A DNA stretch of 64,000 nt from Actinocorallia sp. API 0066. Lineage in GTDB: Bacteria; Actinomycetota; Actinomycetes; Streptosporangiales; Streptosporangiaceae. Location of the stretch: positions 806,001 to 870,000 of the forward strand of contig NZ_JAJLQY010000001.1 of assembly GCF_020991275.1 (NCBI RefSeq), in the 5' to 3' direction. A program made the translations under genes and the position numbers. The notes below the pieces were generated by a model that saw only the letters and a program-made list of their open reading frames with translations, did no database searches and was not told the origin of the DNA. Positions 54,115-62,367 of the stretch are shown here, piece after piece (within the stretch, counting starts at the first letter, position 1; every line of letters starts with the position of its first letter).

Positions 54115-56001
54115 TCAGTCTCCGGGCAGGGTGATCCAGGCCCGCTGCTTCAGGGTCTTGGCGTCGCTGAGCCGGATGCCGCCGTAGGAGACCGTCCACA
54201 GGGTGCCGTCGATGTAGAGGGCGCGGGAGATCATGTCGTGGCGCTTCTCGTGGCGGATCTCACCGAGCTGCGTGATGGCGTTCTCCGTGACGGTGAGGAC
54301 CAGCGCGCTCTCCATGGCGGGCAGCACGGTCAGGCCCGTCTCCGGCCAGTACAGGAAGCCGTGGGCGTCGTTCTCCACCTCGGTGGAGTAGGTGTCGGGC
54401 AGGTGCAGTTGGGAGAGGCGCGCGGGCTGGTCGCCGGAGACGTCGAACAGGGAGATGAGCGCGCCCTTGCGGCGTCCCTTGAGGTCGGCCTCCTGACCGA
54501 CGCCCAGGAGCCTGCCTTCGGCCGTCGGATGCAGGTAGGCGGAGTAGCCGGTGATCTTCAGCTCGCCCAGGGCGCGCGGAGCCTTCGGGTCGGCTAGATC
54601 GATCGTGTACAGCGGATCCACCTGCCGGAACGTGACGACGTAGCCGCGCGGTCCGATGAAGCGCACCGAGTAGATCTGCTCGCCCTTGCCCAGGCCGCCG
54701 AGCGAGCCGACCTTCTTCAGCTCGGCCCCGTCGGTGGTGAGCACGTGGACGCTGCTCTCCTCCTTGGTGTGGTCGGTCACCGCGACCCGTAGATGGCCGT
54801 CGTGCTCGGACATCGAGTACTGGTTGAGCAGTTGCCCGACGACCTCGCCGGAGCCGGTGTAGCGCGGCGTCAGCCCGTCGAAGGCGAACCTGTGCACGCG
54901 GGTGCGCACCGGCGCGGGCCGGGAAAGCCGGGTGGGCAGCGGGTCGAAGCCGCGGGTCTCGGTGACGTAGAGGCTGTCGGCGGTGCCGTAGACGGTCTCG
55001 CCGCCGCCCACCACCGAGGTGGTCTCCGCTTTGCCCAGCGGCTTGGCGAGGTCGAAGGCGAAGACGCTCACCATCGCGATGCCGTCCTCGTCGTCGGCGG
55101 GATGGCTGATCCGCTCGCACGGCACGCTGTGCTCGGCTGACGAGCCGTCCGCGCCCGTCACCTTGTACGCGGGGAGGAAGGACTCCAGGGGCGCCCGGCG
55201 GACGATCTCCTTGTTGCGCGCGATGAGGCGGGGCTCGCTCTTCTTCCAGTCCTCGTAGTCCTCCTCGGTCGGGTGTGGGATGTCGATGCGCGGGGTGCTG
55301 CGGACGACGAGCCGGACCGCCGAGCCGACCTGTCGGGCGTCCACGAGGCCGCCGGGCAGTTCCAGTTCGGCGACCGTCTCGCGGGTCTTCAGATCGACCT
55401 GGACGGCCCGCAGCCCGCCGTGCCCGGGGTAGGGGAGGAGGACGTCCGACGCCGCGTCGGTGGGCATCGGCATCGGGCCGCCGAAGCCGCCGCCCAGGAC
55501 GAGGGCGGTGTCGCCGTGCAGGAGCAGCCGGGAGCCGCGGCCGAAGCCCTTGGGCAGCTCGACCTTGCCGACGGTGGCGCCGGTGCGGCCGTCCAGGATG
55601 AGGAGCGCGCCGTCGGCGACGAGCAGGACGCGGCCGCCGTCGGTCTTCACCTCGTCGGGCTCGTCCACGCCCGCGGTGTGCGTGTTCGTGGTGGAGTGTG
55701 CGGGCGGGGCGGCGGAGGCGGCGGCCGGGGCTCCTCCGGCGTCCTGGGCCGTGTTCCGCTCGAAGAGGCCGCCTCCCTCGGCGCGGTAGGCGAGGTGGTC
55801 GTCCGCGGTGACGAGGCCCGAGGCGTCCACCCGCTTCAGGGCGGCGGCGCGCAGCGAGTCGAGGAGGGCGTCGCATCCGTCGTAGGCGACGAGGCGGATG
55901 TTGGAGAGGTCCGCGGGAGGCGGTGCGGACGCACCGGTGCAGGCGGTCGCGAGGAGGACCGGCACGAGGAGGAGGGAGGCCAGGGGGAGGGCATGTCGCA
56001 T
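54115..56001 (-). CDS. Beta-propeller lipoprotein (first of a tandem pair)
   Basis: The 628-residue protein starts with a lipoprotein signal (SLLLVPVLLATACTGAS; the lipobox ends at Cys) and continues as a secreted beta-propeller. Blades carry GGRVLLVADGALLILDGRTG, RFIGPRGYVVTFRQVDPLYT and DLADPKAPRALGELKITGYS. Such C-terminal beta-propeller proteins are found on actinobacterial surfaces; their role is unknown, possibly protein-protein contact or a scaffold. It is paralogous to the next gene upstream in the operon direction, sharing blade order and the ERNKDVV/ARNKEIV region. Confidence 0.85.
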   Translation of the reverse strand: MRHALPLASLLLVPVLLATACTGASAPPPADLSNIRLVAYDGCDALLDSLRAAALKRVDASGLVTADDHLAYRAEGGGLFERNTAQDAGGAPAAASAAPPAHSTTNTHTAGVDEPDEVKTDGGRVLLVADGALLILDGRTGATVGKVELPKGFGRGSRLLLHGDTALVLGGGFGGPMPMPTDAASDVLLPYPGHGGLRAVQVDLKTRETVAELELPGGLVDARQVGSAVRLVVRSTPRIDIPHPTEEDYEDWKKSEPRLIARNKEIVRRAPLESFLPAYKVTGADGSSAEHSVPCERISHPADDEDGIAMVSVFAFDLAKPLGKAETTSVVGGGETVYGTADSLYVTETRGFDPLPTRLSRPAPVRTRVHRFAFDGLTPRYTGSGEVVGQLLNQYSMSEHDGHLRVAVTDHTKEESSVHVLTTDGAELKKVGSLGGLGKGEQIYSVRFIGPRGYVVTFRQVDPLYTIDLADPKAPRALGELKITGYSAYLHPTAEGRLLGVGQEADLKGRRKGALISLFDVSGDQPARLSQLHLPDTYSTEVENDAHGFLYWPETGLTVLPAMESALVLTVTENAITQLGEIRHEKRHDMISRALYIDGTLWTVSYGGIRLSDAKTLKQRAWITLPGD

Positions 56002-56055
56002 ACCGTCCAGACGGGTCCCTGGGCCTTGCGCGTTGCTCCGGGAGCCGTTCGGGAG

Positions 56056-57753
56056 CTAGAAGGCCGTCCAGGCGCGGCGCTTCAGCCTCGCCGCGTCGCT
56101 GACCATGACGCCCGCCGACGAGAACGTCAGCAGGGTGTCCCCGACGAGGAGGGCGCGGGTGATGGGCGCCGACCGGTGGCGGAGCGTGCCGAGCCGGGTG
56201 ACGCCCTGCGGCGTCACGGACAGGACGGCAGCCGCGTGCGGGACGGTCGGCAGCACCGTCAGGCCGGTGGCCGGGTCGTGCAGGTAGGCGCGCGGGTCGT
56301 GTTCGACGCGGGCGCCGGGGAGGCCGGGTCCGCGCAGGTCGGCCAGAGGGCCGTCGGCGGAGGGGCCGAACAGGGAGACGCGCAGCCCTTGCGGGCGTCC
56401 CCTTCCGGTGCGCGGCTGGCCCACCGCGACGACCCTGCCTTCGGCGGACGGAAGCAGCGACGTGGACGCCGCCGGGAAGGGCAGCTCACCCAGGCGGCGC
56501 GGATGGGCGGGGTCGGACAGGTCGAGGGCCGGAAGCGGGCCCTTCGCCCGGTCCGTCGTGACGTAGGCGCGGTCCCCGAGGAAGCGCACCGCGCGGATGC
56601 CGCTGTCTCCGCTCACGTCGATGAGCCTCCCGATCGTGTCCAGGCGTGGCCCTGACGTCTCCAAGACGTACAGGTCGCCTACGGTGCGGCCGGGGTCGCC
56701 GACGGCCACCCGCAGATGGCCTTTGTGCTCCGACAGCCCGCCCGGCCCCAGCACCTCGCCCACGACCGATCCGGATCCGACGTAGAGGGGACGGTCCGGG
56801 GTGAGGTCGATCCTGTGCACGCGGGTGGTCGCGGTGCCGGGAGGCGTCTCCGCGACGTACAGGCTGGTGGCCGTGCCGTGCACGGCCGCGTGGCCTCCGG
56901 CGACGGCCAGGGGGGCGCCGTCTCCGAGCGGCTTGGACAGGTCGAAGGTGAACACGGTAAGGACGGACTCGGCCACGTCGTCCCGAGGCCGGTTGATCCG
57001 GTTGCAGGGCACCCGGTGCCTGACGGTCTCGCCGGACACCGTCACGTCGTAAGCGGGATGGAACGCCTCGGCGGGCGCGTCACGGACGACGTCCTTGTTC
57101 CGCTCGACGGCGCGGGGCGCGTAGTCGTTCCAGGCGCTGTCGTCCTTCGAGGGCGGGGCGGCGAAGTCGAGCCGGGGGAGCGCCCGGACGGAGACCCTGA
57201 CGAGGGGGCCCGATCTGCGCGCGTCCACGAGGACGCCCGGCATGCGCAGCTCACCGAGGGTGCCGCCGGTCGCCAGGTCGACGAGCAGAAGCCGGGCCAC
57301 GGGAGCGCCGGGGCCCGTCCCGTCGGGGTCATGGCCGGTGAGCAGGAGGGCGCGGGAGCCGTCGCTGAGGACCCGCGCGGTCTCGTAGCCGCGCGGCAGC
57401 CTTATCCGCCGCTGGACGGAGCCGTCGCGGCCGTCCAGGACGAACAGGCGGCGTCCGGCGGCCGCGAGCGCCCGTGGCGCGCCTCCGGGGAGGAGCTCCA
57501 CGGTGTCGGGCAGGTCGGCGGCGGCCGAGGGGTCGTCGGCTGGGACGGGCGCCACGGCCGCAGGGCCGCCGCCCGAAGGGTCCAGCGACCCCTCGACGCC
57601 GAGGGGCCCGGTGCGGGCGAGCGTAGCCGTCCGCAGGGACTCCAGCAGCGCCGCGCAGTCCTGCCTGCCGACGAGGCCCGGTGGGGCGTCGGCGGCCGAG
57701 GGGGAACAGGCCGTGACCAGAAGGAGCACGGTCGGAGTGATCATGCGTCGCAT
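56056..57753 (-). CDS. Beta-propeller lipoprotein (second of a tandem pair)
   Basis: The 565-residue protein has a short lipoprotein signal (MITPTVLLLVTACSPS) and the same beta-propeller plan as its neighbour: RRLFVLDGRDGSVQRRIRLP, AVRFLGDRAYVTTDRAKGPL, and DLSDPAHPRRLGELPFPAAS. It is shorter in its N-terminal spacer. It lies 54 bases upstream of the other copy on the same strand, so a tandem duplication and probable operon. Starts at 57753 (MRRMITP) and 57744 (MITP) are both possible. Confidence 0.83.
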   Translation of the reverse strand: MRRMITPTVLLLVTACSPSAADAPPGLVGRQDCAALLESLRTATLARTGPLGVEGSLDPSGGGPAAVAPVPADDPSAAADLPDTVELLPGGAPRALAAAGRRLFVLDGRDGSVQRRIRLPRGYETARVLSDGSRALLLTGHDPDGTGPGAPVARLLLVDLATGGTLGELRMPGVLVDARRSGPLVRVSVRALPRLDFAAPPSKDDSAWNDYAPRAVERNKDVVRDAPAEAFHPAYDVTVSGETVRHRVPCNRINRPRDDVAESVLTVFTFDLSKPLGDGAPLAVAGGHAAVHGTATSLYVAETPPGTATTRVHRIDLTPDRPLYVGSGSVVGEVLGPGGLSEHKGHLRVAVGDPGRTVGDLYVLETSGPRLDTIGRLIDVSGDSGIRAVRFLGDRAYVTTDRAKGPLPALDLSDPAHPRRLGELPFPAASTSLLPSAEGRVVAVGQPRTGRGRPQGLRVSLFGPSADGPLADLRGPGLPGARVEHDPRAYLHDPATGLTVLPTVPHAAAVLSVTPQGVTRLGTLRHRSAPITRALLVGDTLLTFSSAGVMVSDAARLKRRAWTAF

Positions 57754-57928
57754 ACATCTCAGATGTTCGGAACACCGCACGGGTTGGGGTGGCGATCTGA
57801 CAGCGGAGAGTGAGAAGGCACTTACCGAGTTGTAAAAGCAGAGAAACGGGTCCGAAACAGCGCGGTGTGCACTATCTCCTTGGCTACGTGTTTCTTCCGT
57901 CGACAAGACAAGTCTGAAAGGGGCCTCC

Positions 57929-58534
57929 GTGCCGCTGCTGTCGTACGGCGCCCAGGCGGTGCCCGGGCACACCCGGTGGCACCCCGAGATCCCCGCCGTC
58001 GCCGAGGTCATCTCCGGGGGGTCGGTGCGGATGGAGTGCCGCGGCTTCTGGGGCGCCCGCGAGGCGCTGCTGTGCGGGCCGATCGCCGTTGTCGGCGCGG
58101 AGCCCGGCGACGTGATCGTCGTCGACGTGCTCGGCATCGGCCGCGCCGACGGCGGCCCCGCGCTCGACGCGCACCCCGGCGTGCTCGGCTGCGCCCCCGG
58201 CGACGACGCGCTCCCGGTCGAGGTCGAGCCGGACGGGCCGCTGCTGGGCCGGGTCCGGCCGGGCCTGGCCGACTACCAGCCGGTCGCGGCGCGGGCGCTG
58301 CGCTCGGCGGCGCTGGCCGGGCAGATCGTCGGCTCCTGCGCGGACGCCAGGCTGACCGCGGGCTCGCGGATCGTGCTTCCGGTGCACGTGCGCGGCGCCA
58401 AGCTCTCGGCGGGCGACCTGCACTTCGGTGACGGCTGCACCACCCTGGACGGCTGGATCGACCTGCGCGTCAACCTCACCAAACGCGGCGTCGAGCGGTT
58501 CCACGTGACGGGCCCGCTCCTGATGCCCGCCTAG
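57929..58534 (+). CDS. Acetamidase/formamidase-like protein, about half length
   Basis: The 201-residue protein resembles the FmdA/AmdA amidase family: WHPEIPAVAEVISGGSVRME at the start, GAEPGDVIVVDVL, and AGDLHFGDGCTTL, the best preserved motif. Full family members exceed 300 residues and have further metal-binding regions that are shortened here. It may be a minimal member or a derived protein without amidase activity. The start is a GTG after AAAGGGG. Gene-free bases 57754-57928 should hold divergent promoters for this gene and the lipoprotein operon. Confidence 0.65.
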   Translation: MPLLSYGAQAVPGHTRWHPEIPAVAEVISGGSVRMECRGFWGAREALLCGPIAVVGAEPGDVIVVDVLGIGRADGGPALDAHPGVLGCAPGDDALPVEVEPDGPLLGRVRPGLADYQPVAARALRSAALAGQIVGSCADARLTAGSRIVLPVHVRGAKLSAGDLHFGDGCTTLDGWIDLRVNLTKRGVERFHVTGPLLMPA

Positions 58535-58538
58535 CGCG

Positions 58539-59012
58539 CTAGAACTGTCCCTCGGGGAGGCTCGGCAGCCCTTGGAGCGTCGAAGTGAACTCGGTGAGGA
58601 GCTCGCCGGGAGGGCTGCCCGCGGGTGTGTACTTCTGCGGGATCGTCACCTCGACGTAGGCGGCGCGGCCCACGAGCGTCCAGGTGGAGGGCCGGTCGCC
58701 TTCGGCGGGCAGCCATGCGAGCCCGTCCACGGTGACGACGCGTTCGATGAGCCCGGAATCCGGGTCGGCGGGCCGGGTGACGCCGCAGCGCACCGCGATG
58801 GCCGGGCTGCCCCACGCCGCCACGTAGGGCGACGCCGGGTCCGTCTCGCGCCGCTCCAGGCCGTTCACCCGCTCCGGATAGGACAGGGCGCGGCACGCGG
58901 AGGCGGCCTCCGCGTCCGGGGACGGGACGGGCACCTGCACGGAGCCCTCCGCGCAGCCCGCGGCCAGCAGCAGCGGGACAGCGCAGAGCACGGCGGATCT
59001 GGCGAACCTCAC
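58539..59012 (-). CDS. DUF3515 family lipoprotein
   Basis: The 157-residue protein starts with a lipoprotein signal (FARSAVLCAVPLLLAAGCAE) and continues as DUF3515: ACRALSYPERVNGLERRETD, then PYVAAWGSPAIAVRCGVTRP, and RAAYVEVTIPQKYTP. The family is restricted to actinobacteria and usually lies between ddl and thiL, as here. Its function is unknown, probably at the cell envelope. The GTG start at 59012 overlaps the end of the Lrp-like gene by 4 bases. Confidence 0.88.
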   Translation of the reverse strand: MRFARSAVLCAVPLLLAAGCAEGSVQVPVPSPDAEAASACRALSYPERVNGLERRETDPASPYVAAWGSPAIAVRCGVTRPADPDSGLIERVVTVDGLAWLPAEGDRPSTWTLVGRAAYVEVTIPQKYTPAGSPPGELLTEFTSTLQGLPSLPEGQF

Positions 59013-59242
59013 AAATGCACGATAGGGCAGGTCAGTGTACGGGTGATCCCGGGGACCCCCTGGATGCGGGCGACGACGAGCTTGCCCAGGTCGTCCATGT
59101 TCGGTGCCTCCGCTTTGACGATCACATCGTAGGGTCCGGTCACGTCGTCGGCCTCGACGGCGCCGTCGATGACCGCGATCGTCCGAGCCACCTCGGCGGC
59201 CCTGCCGACCTCGGTCTGGATCAGGATGTAGGCCTGCACCAT
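59009..59242 (-). CDS. Lrp/AsnC ligand-binding (RAM) domain protein
   Basis: The 77-residue protein is a stand-alone RAM domain: QAYILIQTEVGRAAEVARTI, then DVTGPYDVIVKAEAPNMDDL and a final LTCPIVHL. It lacks the helix-turn-helix of Lrp, so it may bind amino acids and form oligomers or pair with a DNA-binding partner. Such stand-alone domains are conserved beside thiL in actinomycetes. It is divergent from thiL, and its end overlaps the start of the DUF3515 gene. Confidence 0.9.
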   Translation of the reverse strand: MVQAYILIQTEVGRAAEVARTIAVIDGAVEADDVTGPYDVIVKAEAPNMDDLGKLVVARIQGVPGITRTLTCPIVHL

Positions 59243-59344
59243 CGCGTCTCCCCGAGTGGGGTGGGAGAAAGAGCGTCCGATCGCTCACCGTACCTTGGTT
59301 CTCCCGGGAACTTGAGAGGGAGGGCCGTCATAGAGATCGGTGAG

Positions 59345-60241
59345 ATGGGCGAGTTCGGGCTGATCCGCAGGGTGACCGCGCGGTTCCCCCAGGGCCCGCT
59401 CGTGGAGCTCGGGCCGGGCGACGACGCGGCGGTGGTCCGCACCCCGGACGGCAGGGTCGTCGCGACGGCGGACATGCTCGTCGAGGGCAGGCACTTCAGG
59501 ACCGACTGGTCCTCGGCCTACGACGTGGGGCGCAAGGCGGCGGCGCAGAACCTCGCCGACGTCGTCGCGATGGGCGCCCGGCCGACGGCGCTGCTCATCG
59601 GCTTCGGCGCGCCCGCCTCCCTCGACGTCGCCTGGGCCGACGGGCTCACCGCCGGGCTGCGCGACGAGTGCGCGCTCGTCGGGGCCTCGATCGTCGGCGG
59701 CGACACGGTGCGCACCCCGGGCATCACCGTCGCGGTGACGGCGCTCGGCGATCTCGGCGGCGCGCCGCCGCTCACCAGGTCCGGCGCGCGCCCAGGAGAT
59801 CGTGTGGCGGTCCGCGGGCGGCTCGGGTGGGCGGCGATGGGGCTCGCCGCGCTGGAGGTCTCCTCGGCCGTCTCAGGGCCTTTTGTGGAGGCGCACCGGC
59901 GTCCCGCGCCGCCCTACACCGCGGGCGCGGAGGCGCGGGCGCTCGGCGCGACGGCGCTCGTGGACGTCTCGGACGGCCTCGTGCAGGACCTCGGCCACGT
60001 CGCGCGGGCCAGCGGGGCGGGCATCGCGCTGGAGGCGAAGCTGATCCCGCTGGATCCCGGCGTCACCCTGGAGGCGGCGCTCACGGGCGGCGACGACCAC
60101 GCGTTCGCGGCCGCGTTCCCGCCGTCGGCGGAGCTGACACCCGAGTGGCGGGTGATCGGCGCGGTGACGGCCGACGTGACGGGTGTGACGGTGGACGGCG
60201 CGCGGGTCACCGGCGGCGGCTGGGATCATTTCGGTGGTTGA
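59345..60241 (+). CDS. thiL: Thiamine-monophosphate kinase
   Basis: The 298-residue protein matches ThiL: MGEFGLIRRVTARFP at the start, ELGPGDDAAVVRTPDGRVVA with metal-binding Asp, ADMLVEGRHFRTDWSSAYDV, KAAAQNLADVVAMGA and SIVGGDTVRTPGITV. It phosphorylates thiamine monophosphate to the pyrophosphate. I use the ATG at 59345; a TTG at 59312 would add AVIEIGE, which also fits the family and is a fair alternative. Confidence 0.95.
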   Translation: MGEFGLIRRVTARFPQGPLVELGPGDDAAVVRTPDGRVVATADMLVEGRHFRTDWSSAYDVGRKAAAQNLADVVAMGARPTALLIGFGAPASLDVAWADGLTAGLRDECALVGASIVGGDTVRTPGITVAVTALGDLGGAPPLTRSGARPGDRVAVRGRLGWAAMGLAALEVSSAVSGPFVEAHRRPAPPYTAGAEARALGATALVDVSDGLVQDLGHVARASGAGIALEAKLIPLDPGVTLEAALTGGDDHAFAAAFPPSAELTPEWRVIGAVTADVTGVTVDGARVTGGGWDHFGG

Positions 60242-60363
60242 GCGGCATTCCGTGAATCTTAGAGTTATGTAAAAAGAAGGGACTTCGCGGCGGTCGCCTT
60301 GGTCATCCGGTAGGCGCACTTGGTGTGGTTTTGGTATACATCCCAGGAACGAAGAGGATTGGG

Positions 60364-60990
60364 ATGGGACGACACACCAAGTTCTGGGACCGGCCGCGTT
60401 TCGCGGACGCGCCCCCAGCGCCCTCCCCCGCTGGGAAGGTGCGGATGGCCTGGATCGGACGGACCCCGCTGATGCCGGTGCTCGCCGGGGTCGGCGCCGT
60501 CGGCGTCGTCGTTGCTGCCTACCTGACGCAGCAGATCACCCTGAACCTCGCAGGCCCCGGCGCGGGCCCGGAGTCGGCGGCCTGCGCCGGCTGTGAGCCG
60601 CTGCGCGCCGAGGTGCCGGGATACGCGACCGCCGAGGACCCCCCGACCCAGGGGACCGAGGCGGCGGACCGTTCCCTCACGCCCCCCGGCCTGCGCGCCG
60701 CCTTCAAGCTGCGCGGGACGACGGGAAGCGGCTTCACCGCGACGGTCACCCTGCGCAACACGGGCGAGGAGGCGGTCTCGGCCTGGAAGCTGCGGTTCCG
60801 CATCCCCAACGCCGAGGTGCACGGCGCGGAGGGCGCCACGGTGCAGACCCTCGCGGCCAACGGGGGCACCACGCTGCTCACCGGCGCCGCCCCCATCGGG
60901 CCCGGCGCGACGCTGAGGCTCGTCCTCACCGGCCAGGGCGCCTGGTCGGAGCCCGTGGGCTGCCGCGTCAACGGGCAGAAGTGCCGCTGA
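60364..60990 (+). CDS. Membrane-anchored protein with a CBM2-like domain
   Basis: The 208-residue protein has a cytosolic head of about 35 residues, one TM segment ([20 protein letters not shown], near residues 39-58), a linker with CAGCEP, and a C-terminal beta-sandwich that resembles a family 2 cellulose-binding module: [20 protein letters not shown] and [20 protein letters not shown]. Trp of AWKLRF is a known binding position. The role could be cell-surface carbohydrate binding, but no catalytic domain is attached. It lies between thiL and thiD. Confidence 0.72.
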   Translation: MGRHTKFWDRPRFADAPPAPSPAGKVRMAWIGRTPLMPVLAGVGAVGVVVAAYLTQQITLNLAGPGAGPESAACAGCEPLRAEVPGYATAEDPPTQGTEAADRSLTPPGLRAAFKLRGTTGSGFTATVTLRNTGEEAVSAWKLRFRIPNAEVHGAEGATVQTLAANGGTTLLTGAAPIGPGATLRLVLTGQGAWSEPVGCRVNGQKCR

Positions 60991-61014
60991 CCGGTTTCCA
61001 TTAGGCTGCCCCGT

Positions 61015-61809
61015 ATGGCTACCGCTCCACCCCGTGTGCTGACCGTCGCCGGCTCCGACTCCGGCGGAGGCGCGGGCATCCAGGCAGACCTGAAAACGAT
61101 GCTCGCCCTGGGCGTGCACGGGATGAGCGTGATCTGCGCGGTGACGGCGCAGAACTCCCTGGGGGTCCAGGGCTACTGGGAGCTGCCTCCCGAGGCGGTG
61201 ACGGCGCAGATGGACTCGGTGCTGTCCGACATCGGCGCACAGGCCGTCAAGACCGGCATGCTCGCCTCGACGGTCCTGGTGGAGACGGTGGCCGAGCGCC
61301 TGTCACACCATGACGCGCCCCTGGTGGTGGATCCCGTCGGCGTCAGCAAGCACGGCGACACCCTGCTCGCGCCCGACGCGGTGGACGCCGTCAGGACGGC
61401 CCTGCTGCCGCTCGCCACGGTCGTCACGCCCAACCTGTGGGAGGTGGAGCTCCTCACGGGAGTGAAGGTCGAGTCCGAGGACGACCTGATCCGCGCGGCG
61501 GAGGCCGTCAAGGAGTTCGGGCCTCGGTGGGTGCTCATCAAGGGCGGCCACCTTCCGACCGCTCCGGTGGACCTGCTCTACGACGGCTCGGAGCGGCACC
61601 TGTTCTCCGACGAGCGTTACGACAACCGGCACACGCACGGCACGGGCTGCACGCTCGCCTCGGCCATCGCCTCGCACCTGGCGCTCGGCCTGTCCGTGCC
61701 GGACGCGGTGGCCGCGAGCAAGACCTACATCTCCGGCGCGATCCGGGGCGGCTTCCCGCTCGGCTCCGGCATCGGCCCGGTGGACCACGCCTGGCGCTGG
61801 CGCGTCTGA
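61015..61809 (+). CDS. thiD: Hydroxymethylpyrimidine/phosphomethylpyrimidine kinase
   Basis: The 264-residue protein is Thi[21 protein letters not shown] at the start, [39 protein letters not shown] and [20 protein letters not shown] with the catalytic Cys/Asp region. It phosphorylates HMP and HMP-phosphate in thiamine synthesis. The ATG at 61015 lies 24 bases after the CBM2-like gene, so they may share a transcript. Confidence 0.96.
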   Translation: MATAPPRVLTVAGSDSGGGAGIQADLKTMLALGVHGMSVICAVTAQNSLGVQGYWELPPEAVTAQMDSVLSDIGAQAVKTGMLASTVLVETVAERLSHHDAPLVVDPVGVSKHGDTLLAPDAVDAVRTALLPLATVVTPNLWEVELLTGVKVESEDDLIRAAEAVKEFGPRWVLIKGGHLPTAPVDLLYDGSERHLFSDERYDNRHTHGTGCTLASAIASHLALGLSVPDAVAASKTYISGAIRGGFPLGSGIGPVDHAWRWRV

Positions 61810-61841
61810 CCGGCCGCCCGACGGCCCGGGGTGAGACGCCA

Positions 61842-61878
61842 GAAGACCCGGCGGGCCGCGCGGGCCCACCGGGTCTTC
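61842..61878. terminator. Bidirectional terminator between thiD and rpmB
   Basis: GAAGACCCGG (61842-61851) pairs with CCGGGTCTTC (61869-61878), and the loop can form a further GGGCC/GGGCCC stem. It lies between two convergent genes. Confidence 0.75.
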
Positions 61879-61890
61879 GAGAAGCTTCGG

Positions 61891-62088
61891 CTAGCGGGCC
61901 AGCGGACGCTGGATCTTGCCGGCCTTCAGGCAGGAGGTGCAGACGTTCACGCGCTTGGTCGTGCCGGCGACCACCGCGCGCACGCGCTGGATGTTCGGGT
62001 TCCAGCGGCGCGGGGTGCGACGGTGCGAGTGGGACACGCTCATACCGAAGCCGGGGCCCTTGCCGCACACTTCGCAGTTGGCAGCCAC
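61891..62088 (-). CDS. rpmB: Ribosomal protein L28, zinc-binding type
   Basis: The 65-residue protein is L28. VAANCEVCGKGPGFGMSVSH and VNVCTSCLKAGKIQRP carry two CxxC pairs, so it is the zinc-containing (C+) paralogue; actinomycetes often also encode a C- form made in zinc starvation. The start is the GTG at 62088, which gives the usual N-terminus; a longer frame exists but is not conserved. It is divergent from the DAK2 gene. Confidence 0.95.
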   Translation of the reverse strand: MAANCEVCGKGPGFGMSVSHSHRRTPRRWNPNIQRVRAVVAGTTKRVNVCTSCLKAGKIQRPLAR

Positions 62089-62367
62089 GGTAACTCCAAA
62101 CAGTCGAGAACTCGGGCACCCCAGGCGGATTCCAGCCGGGGCGCTCACACGGAAAAGGTCCCCGCGCAGGGGGACGCTCGGAACAGGGTAGCGGAACCCG
62201 CCGCTGGTAGGCGAATCGAGGCCGGGTCCGGTTCCGGCGAGGCCGTCGGGTCTGTTGGGGAATGCCGGAATCGCCGGTTCGACACTACGCTCTGGGAGGC
62301 GGGCGTCGCGCGGCGTCCGCGCTCAGCCCTCCCCGGGGAGACCCGGAAAAGTCGGGAAAGGGGTCTC

